NCBI GenBank assembly: GCA_020849105.1
Contig: JADLGW010000045.1
Coordinates: 24,008 to 88,007, forward strand
Origin: Phycisphaerales bacterium
GTDB taxonomy: Bacteria > Planctomycetota > Phycisphaerae > Phycisphaerales > UBA1924
DNA length: 64,000 nt
Direction: 5' to 3'
The position numbers and the translations under genes were made by a program. The notes under the pieces are model-generated. The model was given only the letters and a program-made list of their open reading frames with translations. It was not told the DNA's origin and did not search any database. Positions 28,908 through 37,431 of this stretch are shown here, piece by piece (the stretch's first letter is position 1; each line of letters starts with the position of its first letter).

Positions 28908-29375
28908 GTGAGTGACGAGGGGCGTCAGGAAGGGGACTGGTTTGACCCGGTGTCGGGTGAGCGCGGGCTGCGCTTCTCCTGCACCATGTGCGGGAACTGC
29001 TGCACCGGGCCGGAGGGGTTCGTGCTTGTGAGCGCGGAGGAATCACTCCGGCTGGCGGCCAGGCTCGGCCTGGAGCACGCCGAGTTTCTTGGGCGGTACA
29101 CGCACGTCACGCGGGAGGGGCGCTCGCTCAGGGAATCGCGGACAACGCACGGATTTGACTGCATCTTCCTCGACCGCACGAGCGTCCCGGGGCGAGCGGT
29201 CTGCGGCGTCTACCAGGACCGCCCCGCGCAGTGCCGTACCTGGCCGTTCTGGAGCACCATCGTCCGCTCGCGGCGGGACTGGGAACATGCCGGGCGCCGT
29301 TGCCCGGGGATCGGCCGGGGCGAACTGATTCCGCCGGAGCGGGTCCGCATCCTCCGCGACACGGTGCCCATGTGA
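28908..29375 (+). CDS. YkgJ-like cysteine-cluster protein 1
   Basis: Putative metal- or Fe-S-binding cytoplasmic protein, 155 aa. The N-terminal CTMCGNCC motif, a middle Cys in HGFDCIFLD, then CGVYQDRPAQCRTWPFW form the YkgJ/UPF0153-type zinc or iron-sulfur cysteine cluster. GTG 28908 is preferred (TACGCT 5 nt upstream); TTG 28902 would add two residues. The gene overlaps the next, also a cysteine-cluster protein, by GTGA. The biochemical role is unknown. Confidence 0.85.
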   Translation: MSDEGRQEGDWFDPVSGERGLRFSCTMCGNCCTGPEGFVLVSAEESLRLAARLGLEHAEFLGRYTHVTREGRSLRESRTTHGFDCIFLDRTSVPGRAVCGVYQDRPAQCRTWPFWSTIVRSRRDWEHAGRRCPGIGRGELIPPERVRILRDTVPM

Positions 29376-29851
29376 GCGACGCGCACCTGTGGCTGGAGGC
29401 CGCGGCACGGCCGGAAGTCGCGGCGGAACTGGAGGCGGTCTACGCGTACATCGCGGCGGCGGTGGAATCCCGCGGGCCGCGGTGCTGGGTCAGCGGTCGC
29501 TGCTGCAACTTCGGGGCGCACGGGCACCGCCTCTATGTGACGGGCCTGGAGGCGGCGTACACCCTGCTCCGGGCGGAGCGCGATGGCGCACCGGCGCTGG
29601 ACACCGGGCTGCTGCACGCGGCTCTAGGGCGCGGCGGGTGTCCCTACCAGGTCGGTGGCCTGTGCGGGGCGCACGGTGTCCGGCCGAGCGGATGCAGGGT
29701 CTATTTCTGCGATCACACCGCCCAGGACTGGCAGCGCGACCTGTCCGAACGCTCGCTGCGGCTCATCCGTGACCTGCACGACCGCCACGGGGTGGGGTAC
29801 CGCTACGCGGAGTGGTCCGGGCTTCTCGGAGAACTGCTCGGGGCGACCTGA
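29372..29851 (+). CDS. YkgJ-like cysteine-cluster protein 2
   Basis: Second cysteine-cluster protein, 159 aa. Cysteines are arranged as CWVSGRCCNFGAHGHRLYVT, CPYQVGGLCGAHGVRPSGC and VYFC, a related but different spacing from gene 1, with added His residues. The GTG at 29372 overlaps the stop of gene 1 (GTGA), so the pair is probably translated as one unit and may form a heteromer. The 3' end runs 49 bp into the convergent glycosyltransferase gene. No function is known. Confidence 0.8.
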   Translation: MSDAHLWLEAAARPEVAAELEAVYAYIAAAVESRGPRCWVSGRCCNFGAHGHRLYVTGLEAAYTLLRAERDGAPALDTGLLHAALGRGGCPYQVGGLCGAHGVRPSGCRVYFCDHTAQDWQRDLSERSLRLIRDLHDRHGVGYRYAEWSGLLGELLGAT

Positions 29852-32127
29852 CCGCGCCGTGCCGCGAGCAGGCGGCGCAGCCCCGAGCCGTCGTTCTCAA
29901 GGTCCGCCGGCAGCGGTGGCGGGGCCCGGAGCAGGCCGCGGAGCACGCCGCCGACCACGCGGGAATGCAGAAGGATCGAGAGCCCGGCGAGCCGGTGAGC
30001 CCAGGCCCAGCCCTTCAGGATGGCGCCGGTCCGTGTCCAACCGCGGCCGTGGCGCCTGCACAGCCACACCCAGTTCCGGGTGGCGAGCGAGAACCAGCGG
30101 GGTGACTTTCGCGCGGCCGCGGGGCTGTCGTGCCACACGATCCAGGCCGGATCGAAGCGGACGCCGCGACCCGCGGCAAGCAGTTTCAGAGCCAGATCGG
30201 TGTCGTTGCGGTAGAGGAAGTAGGCGGGCTCGTACCCACCCACACGGAGCCAGTCCTGCCGGCGGACAAGATTGCCGCACCCCATGAGCGGCCAGGCGTC
30301 GGTCGCTTCTGCCCGCGGAGCGAAGGCCCACTCGCTGGCGCCGGTCTGCGGGTGGCGCGGGTGCAGCGCGACCGCGGCAAGGTCCGGACGAGCATCCAGC
30401 AGTGCCGCCGCGGCGGCCACGGCGCCGCGGTCCGGTTGGGCGTCGTCGTCAAGGATCAGGACGTAGTCACCGGCGGATGCCGCGACGGCGCGGTTGTACG
30501 CCTCCACGCCGATGTTCTCTTCGAGCGGGAGCACCGTGACACGGTCCCGCGGCGCGCCCCGGAGCCGGTCCACGGTGCCGTCGGTGGAGGCGTTGTCGGC
30601 GACGACGATGGGCGCACCGGCGAGGTCCGGATCGGCCGCCAACTGGTCGAGGGTGCGTTCCAGCACCGCGGCCCGGTTGTAACTGAGCACGATGAGCGCG
30701 ACCGACCCGCGCGGCACGCCATCGCCATTTTCGGGGGCCAGTGGTTCCCCGGGCACCGGATGCGGCCGGCGCACCGCGAGCCGCCACGCGAGCCCCAGAC
30801 CCTTGTTCAGGACTGAGGCGAGCGCCGCCACCCTCCCCCGCCGCCCGATCCGACGGATCGCGTACCCGTCGCGCCAGACGGTGACCAGCACGCGCCCGGC
30901 CATCCAATCGACCGGCCGCCCGCGCGGCGAGACGATCGCCAGGTCGTGCGGCGGCCCGCCGACCAGCCGGCGCAGGGATCGCCTGACCGCGCGCGACTGC
31001 GGACCGGGTTCCTCGCGCACGCGCACCGGGTTCACCGCCAGTTTCCGCATGATCGCCGCGATCCGATCGGCGTCCACGTCCAGCCCGGGGCCCAGCGCCA
31101 CCCGCCCGATGCCCCGGGCGCCGACGGCCCCGCGAACGCCGGATTCGAGGGTCTGGAGGGGGTGGGGCGGCTCAACCCGCAGGTCCGGCGGCATGGGCCC
31201 GCGCACGCCGTCAAGGGCATCGCGCAGCCCGCGCAGGTGCAGGCGGGCCAGGTCGTCGCGCCCGAGCATGACCTGGCACGCCGCGCGCCCGACCTCACGC
31301 AGCGCCCGACGCAGCCGGCACCGCGCACCGCACCCCGCGGCCGCCAGGGTGCCGAAGGCATTCCGGGCCGCGTAGTACCGCGCCACCGTCCGCATTCGAT
31401 CCGGGCGGGGGTGGAAGGCCCTGGAGCGGGGGACGGCCAGCACATGCCCACCGGTCGCGCGGGCCAGACGAAGGCACCATTCAACGTCGTCCCCACTGAC
31501 GAAATACCGGCCCATCAGGCCCGCCCGCTCGACGGCCCACCGTCGCACGAGCAGGCTGCACGCCGCGGCATACTCGACGCGCCGCACCGCGTGGCCGTTC
31601 GGCGCGGGCTGTACATACTCGCCGCTGGAGCGGTCGATGTACCCGCCGGCCTCGAACGGGGGGGAATCCGGCGACTCGTGGAGCGACGACGCGGCCGCGA
31701 CGGCAACGGGATCGGCGTCGAGTTCGGCCAGCAAGGCCTCCAGGGCGCCCGGATCGAGCCGGGCATCGCTGTCCAGCAGCCACACGAACTCGCCCTCGCC
31801 GTGGGGAGTTCCGCGGGCCAGGGCGTGGCGCATCCCGGCGTTGAAGCCGCCGCTGCCGCCCGCGTTCCGCGAGAGCCGGACGACCGCGGTCCGCGGCGAA
31901 TCCAGCCGGATCGGTGGCTCCGATGCGTTATCAACGACGATCGTGTCCACGGCGACGCCCGCGGGTACACGCAGGGCGGCGACGTCGCCCAGGAGCAGCC
32001 TCAGGTCGCCGGGCCGGTTGTAACAGGGGACGACGGCCGTGACACGGCGCGCCGCCACGGCCGGCACCTCCAGGGGGTGCCCGAGGTGAAGGGGGGCGAA
32101 ACGGTCAACGTGGGTCGCCTGTTCCAC
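29803..32127 (-). CDS. double GT-A glycosyltransferase (two family 2 domains)
   Basis: Protein of 774 aa with two GT2 catalytic domains. Domain 1 (about 25-300): VTAVVPCYNRPGDL, IVVDNASEPP, metal motif LLDSDARLDPG, then acceptor/base region VSGDDVEWCLR. Domain 2 (about 470-720): ALIVLSYNRAAVL, VVADNASTDGT, LILDDDAQPDRG and FLYRNDTDLALK. A linker of about 165 residues separates them. Both keep DXD and ED-type residues, so both may be active, as in galactofuranosyl- or rhamnosyl-polymerising enzymes. The start is GTG 32127 with TACACT ending 7 nt upstream. It probably builds surface glycan with the GT2 at 34490 and the exporter at 35578. Confidence 0.87.
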   Translation of the reverse strand: MEQATHVDRFAPLHLGHPLEVPAVAARRVTAVVPCYNRPGDLRLLLGDVAALRVPAGVAVDTIVVDNASEPPIRLDSPRTAVVRLSRNAGGSGGFNAGMRHALARGTPHGEGEFVWLLDSDARLDPGALEALLAELDADPVAVAAASSLHESPDSPPFEAGGYIDRSSGEYVQPAPNGHAVRRVEYAAACSLLVRRWAVERAGLMGRYFVSGDDVEWCLRLARATGGHVLAVPRSRAFHPRPDRMRTVARYYAARNAFGTLAAAGCGARCRLRRALREVGRAACQVMLGRDDLARLHLRGLRDALDGVRGPMPPDLRVEPPHPLQTLESGVRGAVGARGIGRVALGPGLDVDADRIAAIMRKLAVNPVRVREEPGPQSRAVRRSLRRLVGGPPHDLAIVSPRGRPVDWMAGRVLVTVWRDGYAIRRIGRRGRVAALASVLNKGLGLAWRLAVRRPHPVPGEPLAPENGDGVPRGSVALIVLSYNRAAVLERTLDQLAADPDLAGAPIVVADNASTDGTVDRLRGAPRDRVTVLPLEENIGVEAYNRAVAASAGDYVLILDDDAQPDRGAVAAAAALLDARPDLAAVALHPRHPQTGASEWAFAPRAEATDAWPLMGCGNLVRRQDWLRVGGYEPAYFLYRNDTDLALKLLAAGRGVRFDPAWIVWHDSPAAARKSPRWFSLATRNWVWLCRRHGRGWTRTGAILKGWAWAHRLAGLSILLHSRVVGGVLRGLLRAPPPLPADLENDGSGLRRLLAARRGQVAPSSSPRSPDHSA

Positions 32128-32134
32128 GCGGGGC

Positions 32135-32140
32135 AGTGTA
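32135..32140 (-). promoter_or_regulatory. TAnnnT -10 box of the double glycosyltransferase gene
   Basis: TACACT on the minus strand ends 7 nt before GTG 32127. Confidence 0.5.
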
Positions 32141-32199
32141 TTCGTCGCGGCGGCGGGGTGGCCCCAGGTTTCGTGCGCAACTCATTGAGAGATAAACCC

Positions 32200-32228
32200 T
32201 TGCATGAAAGGGGGCCCGCGCGTATGTT
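32200..32228 (+). promoter_or_regulatory. sigma-70-like promoter of the LEPR-XLL cyclophilin gene
   Basis: TTGCAT (32200-32205), 17-bp spacer, TATGTT (32223-32228). Transcription would start near 32235, giving a leader of about 34 nt that contains GGAGGAG ahead of ATG 32269. Confidence 0.55.
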
Positions 32229-32268
32229 TGATGGATTGACGGAGTGTGACGGCCGGAGGAGACTGCCC

Positions 32269-34431
32269 ATGCCACGCCGATCCCGAAGCGACGCCCGGAA
32301 GCCCCGTGACCTTTTCGAGGCCCTGGAGAGCCGGACGCTCCTGTCGTACACCCACCCGATGATGGCGGCCCTGCCCGGGTTGGACGCGATGGAGAACCCC
32401 GGGAACACGGTCGTCCGGTTCCAGACCAGCCTGGGGAACATCGATATCGAGATGTACGACGCGGTGGCGCCGCACACGGTGGCGAACTTCCTGCAGTACA
32501 TCAGGGACGGGGCGTACGACGACATGTTCTTCCACCGGGACGTCCCGGACTTCGTCCTGCAGGGGGGCGGATACAAGTTCGAGGATGGGCAGGGCAAGCG
32601 GAACATCCCGCAGCGGGACGCGATCGCCAACGAGTTCAACCGGCACAACACCGAGGGCACGATCGCCATGGCGCGCCTGCAGGGGCAGCCGGACTCGGCG
32701 ACCAACCAGTTCTACTTCAACCTGAAGGACAACCCGACCCTGGACCTGATCGACGGCGGGTTCACGGTGTTCGGGAAGGTGATCGCCGGATGGGACAACG
32801 TGCTGGCGATCCGCGACCTGAGCACGCGGGACTACGACGTCAAACTCAACGGCGTGGAGGGGCACTTCTTCGATGACGTGCCGGTCATCGGCAACCCGGG
32901 CCCGTCCACGCCGGTGACGGAGGCGGGGCTGGTGATGACCTGGGACGCGGAGATCATCAAGCCCCGGGGCGCTCCCGATTTCTACACCCAGGCGGCGTAC
33001 TACGCCGAGGGGTTCCGCAACGCGAACATCGTGGAGCGCGTCGACGTCGTGAACTCCGACACCGGGCGCAACAACTACTACCAGGTGATCGTGCGTTACG
33101 AGACGGGAGAGCGCGACAAGGTGATCGCGACCGGGCTGCTGACCCCGTTGCAGAGGAGGACCATCAAGATCGTGGACAACGCGGGAGGGTTCAACCTCGT
33201 CCGCTCGGGCGTGGGCTACGCCATCGAGGTGCGATCCACCCGGGTGCTCGCCGCCTCGCTGAATCACCGCGACTTCGGCGTCACGCTGGGCGAGTCGTTC
33301 ATCTCCACCGTCAACCAGCCGGTGAACGGGCTGAAGTTCTGGAACTTCGCGGCCGGGGTCAAGGGCCCCGGCGAGCGCGACTTCATCCTGTGGGACAACA
33401 TCACGGACCAGACGGTGACCGTGTACCTGACGCTGTACCCGCAGAGCCAGCCCGCCAAGGAGTTCAGTTTCCAGGTGGAGCGGTACCGGCGCGGCGGGGT
33501 TTCCATCAACACGCTCGCCGGCGTGCCCAACAACCGCGTGTTCTCCGTGCGCCTGGCCTCCACCGGGCCCATCGTCGCCGCGATGAGCCGCTACGAGATC
33601 AACGGCCTCACGTCCACCACCAACGGCAGCACGGAACTTGGCATCCCGCTGGGGGGCCGGTCCGAGGGGTACCTCGCGGCCGCCCGCGTCGGGCCGGGGA
33701 TCACCAGCACCCTCAGCGTGCTGTACACGACCGGGGCGCCCAGTGCGCTGATCGATTTCTACTTCTTCTTTGACGACGGCTCGGTGATCCGCGGGAAACC
33801 CGTGGACCTGACCGGCCTGGTGCGGCGCAAGGACATCAACCTGGCGACGATGGGCCTGACGACCATCCCGGCCGATGAGCCCTTCGCGATCCGGTACAAG
33901 GTGCGGGGGGCCAGCACCGCCGTGGCGGTTGTCTACACCCAGGAGTCCGACGGCGACACGATGTCCACGCCGTTCACGACCGCGTCGGGCAACAACCTCT
34001 ACTTCGGCGACGGGTACATGGACCCGGACGAGGTCGGGTCGACGTACTCCGAGACCATCTCGATCTTCAATCCCTACCAGGACACGCAGGTCTCGTTCCG
34101 TTGGGGGATCCAGTTCCTCTTCTCCGACGGCACGCGGCTCGCCTTCAACGGCGGGACGCTGGCCTCGCTGCGCCGGCTGGACATCCGCCCCAACGAGATG
34201 CCGGGCTTCATGGCCAAGGTGAACTCGAGCCCCGCGTTCCGCTTCTACTCCGTGGTCCTCGGGTTCACGGAACTGGTGAACGGCCAGCCGTTCAGCGGCG
34301 GAGCCGGGATCGCCCAGATCACGCGCATCCACGCCCAGGCGAACTGGCGTCAGACCATGACCAGCGGACCGATGGTCCACCCCGGCGTGCCGCTGACGTA
34401 CATGGACGCGCCGCAGTTCGATCCCCTGTGA
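32269..34431 (+). CDS. LEPR-XLL cyclophilin-type peptidyl-prolyl isomerase
   Basis: Exported or surface peptidyl-prolyl cis-trans isomerase, 720 aa. The N-terminus has an Arg-rich leader, then the LEPR-XLL motif FEALESRTLLSY (about residues 15-26). A cyclophilin domain follows (about 44-215): IDIEMYDAVAPHTVANFL, FHRDVPDFVLQGGG (active Arg and Gln), NQFYFNLKDNP, GFTVFGKVIAGWDNV. Residues 244-720 form the same four-repeat module as the C-terminus of the gene at 60. GGAGGAG precedes ATG 32269. It may assist folding of proline-rich surface proteins; that is inference. Confidence 0.9.
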   Translation: MPRRSRSDARKPRDLFEALESRTLLSYTHPMMAALPGLDAMENPGNTVVRFQTSLGNIDIEMYDAVAPHTVANFLQYIRDGAYDDMFFHRDVPDFVLQGGGYKFEDGQGKRNIPQRDAIANEFNRHNTEGTIAMARLQGQPDSATNQFYFNLKDNPTLDLIDGGFTVFGKVIAGWDNVLAIRDLSTRDYDVKLNGVEGHFFDDVPVIGNPGPSTPVTEAGLVMTWDAEIIKPRGAPDFYTQAAYYAEGFRNANIVERVDVVNSDTGRNNYYQVIVRYETGERDKVIATGLLTPLQRRTIKIVDNAGGFNLVRSGVGYAIEVRSTRVLAASLNHRDFGVTLGESFISTVNQPVNGLKFWNFAAGVKGPGERDFILWDNITDQTVTVYLTLYPQSQPAKEFSFQVERYRRGGVSINTLAGVPNNRVFSVRLASTGPIVAAMSRYEINGLTSTTNGSTELGIPLGGRSEGYLAAARVGPGITSTLSVLYTTGAPSALIDFYFFFDDGSVIRGKPVDLTGLVRRKDINLATMGLTTIPADEPFAIRYKVRGASTAVAVVYTQESDGDTMSTPFTTASGNNLYFGDGYMDPDEVGSTYSETISIFNPYQDTQVSFRWGIQFLFSDGTRLAFNGGTLASLRRLDIRPNEMPGFMAKVNSSPAFRFYSVVLGFTELVNGQPFSGGAGIAQITRIHAQANWRQTMTSGPMVHPGVPLTYMDAPQFDPL
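32998..34431 (+). repeat. four-repeat C-terminal module, copy 2
   Basis: Protein-level block of about 477 residues matching the end of the first gene: YYAEGF versus YPEGF, FAAGVKGPGERDF versus FARGEKFSGSVRDF, a third weaker unit from AARVGPGITS, and YFGDGY versus FFGDGF. Units contain VLAASLNHRDF and PIVAAMSRYEI, as in copy 1. Confidence 0.6.
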
Positions 34432-34443
34432 GGCCGGTGTCGC

Positions 34444-34460
34444 GCGGGCGTCTTGCCCGC
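34444..34460 (+). terminator. hairpin between convergent genes (weak terminator candidate)
   Basis: GCGGGC (34444-34449), 5-nt loop, GCCCGC (34455-34460), 12 nt past the LEPR-XLL cyclophilin stop. There is no T-run, so it may act only with Rho or as an RNA end structure. Confidence 0.3.
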
Positions 34461-34489
34461 CCCTGACCGGGCATGGGCGCCGCGGGCGA

Positions 34490-35479
34490 TCAACTCTCGC
34501 CGCGGCTGTCTCGGGGTGCTGATGGCGCCGGGGTGTTCGCGGCGGCGCGGGCCCCCGGCAGCACCGCGCGGGCCAGGCGCAGCATCCCCGTCGCCGCCGC
34601 CGCCAGCGGACGCGGCAACGCCCGCACCGCGCGGTGCAGCGCGTGGTGCAGGCGCACCGCGGCCATCGATTCGTACATCTCGCGCTCGGCCCGCAGCGCG
34701 CGCAGGTTGATCGGTTGGCCGTCCTCGTCCACCCAGTGCATCTCCGCGCGCCGCAGCGCCCCCACCGCGCGGGCCAGCAGGTCCTCGGCGTGCCGATGGT
34801 ACATCTCGGCGTGGCGGGACATCAGGTCGCGGAACAGGGCCTCGTGCCGGCTCGCGGCCCCAGTCACCATGGTCACCGGGCTGTGCCGGTTCCAGTTGAA
34901 GAGCATCTCCGGCACCCGCACGCCCCGCCACCCGCGCTCGGCGAACTTCAGCCACAGGTCCCAGTCCTCGTACCCCCGGCTCAGCGATTCATCGAAGCCG
35001 CCGACCCGCTCAAAGCACTCCCGCCGGACGAGCGCCGTGACGGGGTGCAGGTTGGTCACCATCAGCAGCAGCGGGTCCCACTCCGGCACACGCCACTGGC
35101 CCTCGTGAAGGCCCACGATCCGCTCGTGGCAATAGGCGTGCGAGGCCCCGGGGGCGCCACCCAGGGCCGCGGCGAGAGCCGTGGCGAACCGCGGTTCCAC
35201 CGTATCGTCGGCGTCGAGGAACGCCAGGTAGGGCGAGTCCGCACCGTGGGCGCCGGCGTTTCTGGCCGCGGGCAGGCCCCGGTTCTCCTGCCGGATGACC
35301 CGAACGCGTGGGCCGGCGCACTCGGCGCACCGCCGTGCCGAATCCTCACCAGAGCCGTCATCGACAACCACGACCCGAACATCAGCCCCGGCCTGGGCCA
35401 GGGCCGAACCCACCGCCGCGGCCACGAAGCGGCCGTGGTTGTGGCAGGGAATCACGAAGGTCACGGCGGGAATGGGCAC
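34490..35479 (-). CDS. glycosyltransferase family 2
   Basis: GT-A fold transferase, 329 aa. Nucleotide-binding and metal motifs: VTFVIPCHNHG, VVVDDGSGEDS, ENRGLPAARNAG, FLDADDTVEP; acceptor region RGYEDWDLWLKF. The C-terminal 100 residues are Arg/Ala-rich and helical, without clear membrane helices. Start GTG 35479 has TACCGT ending 5 nt upstream. It is divergent from the MsbA-like exporter, which suggests a joint role in glycan or glycolipid assembly. Confidence 0.87.
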   Translation of the reverse strand: MPIPAVTFVIPCHNHGRFVAAAVGSALAQAGADVRVVVVDDGSGEDSARRCAECAGPRVRVIRQENRGLPAARNAGAHGADSPYLAFLDADDTVEPRFATALAAALGGAPGASHAYCHERIVGLHEGQWRVPEWDPLLLMVTNLHPVTALVRRECFERVGGFDESLSRGYEDWDLWLKFAERGWRGVRVPEMLFNWNRHSPVTMVTGAASRHEALFRDLMSRHAEMYHRHAEDLLARAVGALRRAEMHWVDEDGQPINLRALRAEREMYESMAAVRLHHALHRAVRALPRPLAAAATGMLRLARAVLPGARAAANTPAPSAPRDSRGES

Positions 35480-35484
35480 GACAG

Positions 35485-35567
35485 ACGGTATCAGGGCCCG
35501 GAGAACAGGGGACGGGGCGCAATGAAACGGGGCCCTGTTTGTCTGGCGGCGTTGGTCCCGTCATACT
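35485..35567. promoter_or_regulatory. divergent -10 boxes between GT2 and ABC exporter genes
   Basis: The minus strand carries TACCGT (complement of 35485-35490), 5 nt from GTG 35479. The plus strand carries CATACT (35562-35567), 10 nt from ATG 35578. Both predicted leaders are very short. Confidence 0.35.
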
Positions 35568-35577
35568 CCCCGTCCTC

Positions 35578-37410
35578 ATGTCTCCCTTTCGGCGTTTCGC
35601 ATGGCGGATGACCCGGTACCGGCTGCTCCTGGCCGGGGCTGTCGCCTGCGCGTTCCTCTCGGCGATCAGCCTGGGGGCCGGGCTGCTGGGCATCGCCCCG
35701 ATCCTGAAGGCCATCCTCAACGAGCATGTGGAACTCCCGGACCTGGCCCGCCGCTTCAACGAGAGCGCACCGGCGCCGCTGCGCCTTCCCGACACATGGA
35801 TCGCGGCCCTGCCCACGGGCGAGTTCACGGCCGTCGCGTGGGTGTTCGGGGCCCTGGCGGTGCTGACCGTCTTCGGCGGCGTGGCGAACTTCCTGCACCA
35901 GTACCTCTCGCTGACCATCGTGCAGCGCACCGTCGCCAACGTGCGGCGCGACGCCTTCCACAGGGTCATCCGCCTGCCGCTGGCCAGCGTCCTGCGGGGC
36001 GGGTCGAGCGACACCGTCAGCCGCGTCGTGGCGGACACGGCGCAACTCGAGTCCGGTCTGAGCGCCCTGCTCTCGAAGTCCGTCTCGCAGGTCCTGAAGG
36101 GCGTCGCGTCGTTCGCGGCGGCCCTGCTGCTGGCCCCGGTGCTCACGCTGATTGCATCGCTGATCGCGCCCGTGCTCTACACGATCATCCGGCGGCTGGG
36201 GAAGCGCATCCGCCGCGCGTCACGGTCGGCGCTGGCGTCCCAGGCCGGTCTGTACGGGGCGGCGAGCCGCGCCATGCAGGGGCTGCGTGTCGTGAAGGTC
36301 CACACCACGGAACGCCTCGAGGCGGGCCGCTTCCACCGCTACAACAAGGAGGTCATGCGGCAGATGCTGCGTGTGCGCACGGCCCGCGCGCTGGCCAGCC
36401 CGCTGGTCGAGGTTCTGTCCATTCTTGTGCTGGGCGTCCTGTCCATGGCGGCGTCCTGGGCCATCCTCAAGGGCAAACTCGAGCCCACATCGTTCCTCTC
36501 CTCCATGGTCTGCCTGTTTGCCGCCGGTGCTTCGCTCAAGCCGCTGACCGGGCTGATGAACGACATGCAGCAGGCCGAGGGGGCCGCGGGCCGCCTCGAC
36601 GAACTGCTCCGCGCGGAGCCTGAGCCCGGGCATGACCCGTCGCTGCCCAGGCTGGCGCGGCACGCCGTGTCCATCGAGTTCCGCGACGTCACGCTGACCT
36701 ACGCCGGCGCGGCGACCCCCGCGCTGACGGGCATCAACCTGCTCGTGCGCCACGGTGAGCGGGTCGCCATCGTCGGCCCCAACGGGTGCGGGAAGACCAC
36801 GCTCCTGTCCCTTGTGCCGCGCCTCTTCGACCCCTCGGGCGGCTCCGTGCGGATCGACGGGCGCGACGTGCGGGAGGTGTCCGTCCGATCGCTCCGCCGC
36901 CAGATCGGCGTGGTGACGCAGGAGACGGTGCTGTTCCCCGGGACCATCCGCGACAACATCGCCTACGGGGCCGACGATGCGGACGCCGGGCACGTCGCGG
37001 ACGCTGCCCGCCGCGCCCGCGCCGAGGGGTTCATCCTCGCCCTGCCGCGAGGCTACGAGACCGCGGTGGCCGAGCAGGGCGCGACGCTCTCCGGCGGGCA
37101 GCGGCAGCGCCTGGCGATCGCCCGCGCGATCCTGCGCGACCCCGCCATCCTTATCCTGGACGAGGCGACAAGCATGATCGACGCGGACTCCGAGGCCCGC
37201 ATCGGCGAGGCCATCGCCGAGTTCACGCGCGGACGCACCTGCCTGATCGTGGCCCACCGGCTCAGCACCGTGCTCAGCGCCGACCGTATCGTCGTGATGG
37301 ACGCCGGGCGGATCGTGGACAGCGGGTCACACGCGGACCTGATGGAGCGGTGCCCGACCTACCAACTCATCGCCAGGCGCCAGTTGTTGGGAGGCGACGG
37401 GCACGAATGA
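35578..37410 (+). CDS. MsbA-like ABC exporter (fused permease-ATPase)
   Basis: Half-size ABC exporter, 610 aa. Six hydrophobic segments occupy about residues 15-330, followed by a complete ATPase: Walker A VGPNGCGKTT, Q-loop VVTQETVLFPGTI, signature LSGGQRQRLAIARA, Walker B ILILDEATS, and H-loop IVAHRLSTV. Homodimers of this type move lipid-linked glycans, lipid A cores or peptides outward. The start at 35578 matches the start of the transmembrane domain; an upstream in-frame extension is rejected. It is flanked by GT2 and acetyltransferase genes. Confidence 0.92.
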   Translation: MSPFRRFAWRMTRYRLLLAGAVACAFLSAISLGAGLLGIAPILKAILNEHVELPDLARRFNESAPAPLRLPDTWIAALPTGEFTAVAWVFGALAVLTVFGGVANFLHQYLSLTIVQRTVANVRRDAFHRVIRLPLASVLRGGSSDTVSRVVADTAQLESGLSALLSKSVSQVLKGVASFAAALLLAPVLTLIASLIAPVLYTIIRRLGKRIRRASRSALASQAGLYGAASRAMQGLRVVKVHTTERLEAGRFHRYNKEVMRQMLRVRTARALASPLVEVLSILVLGVLSMAASWAILKGKLEPTSFLSSMVCLFAAGASLKPLTGLMNDMQQAEGAAGRLDELLRAEPEPGHDPSLPRLARHAVSIEFRDVTLTYAGAATPALTGINLLVRHGERVAIVGPNGCGKTTLLSLVPRLFDPSGGSVRIDGRDVREVSVRSLRRQIGVVTQETVLFPGTIRDNIAYGADDADAGHVADAARRARAEGFILALPRGYETAVAEQGATLSGGQRQRLAIARAILRDPAILILDEATSMIDADSEARIGEAIAEFTRGRTCLIVAHRLSTVLSADRIVVMDAGRIVDSGSHADLMERCPTYQLIARRQLLGGDGHE

Positions 37411-37431
37411 GCGGCCAAGAGTCAGGAGTCC

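Noticed and set aside
32182..34380. 732-codon minus-strand frame over the LEPR-XLL cyclophilin
   Set aside because: No start signals or domains; the plus strand encodes a conserved cyclophilin.
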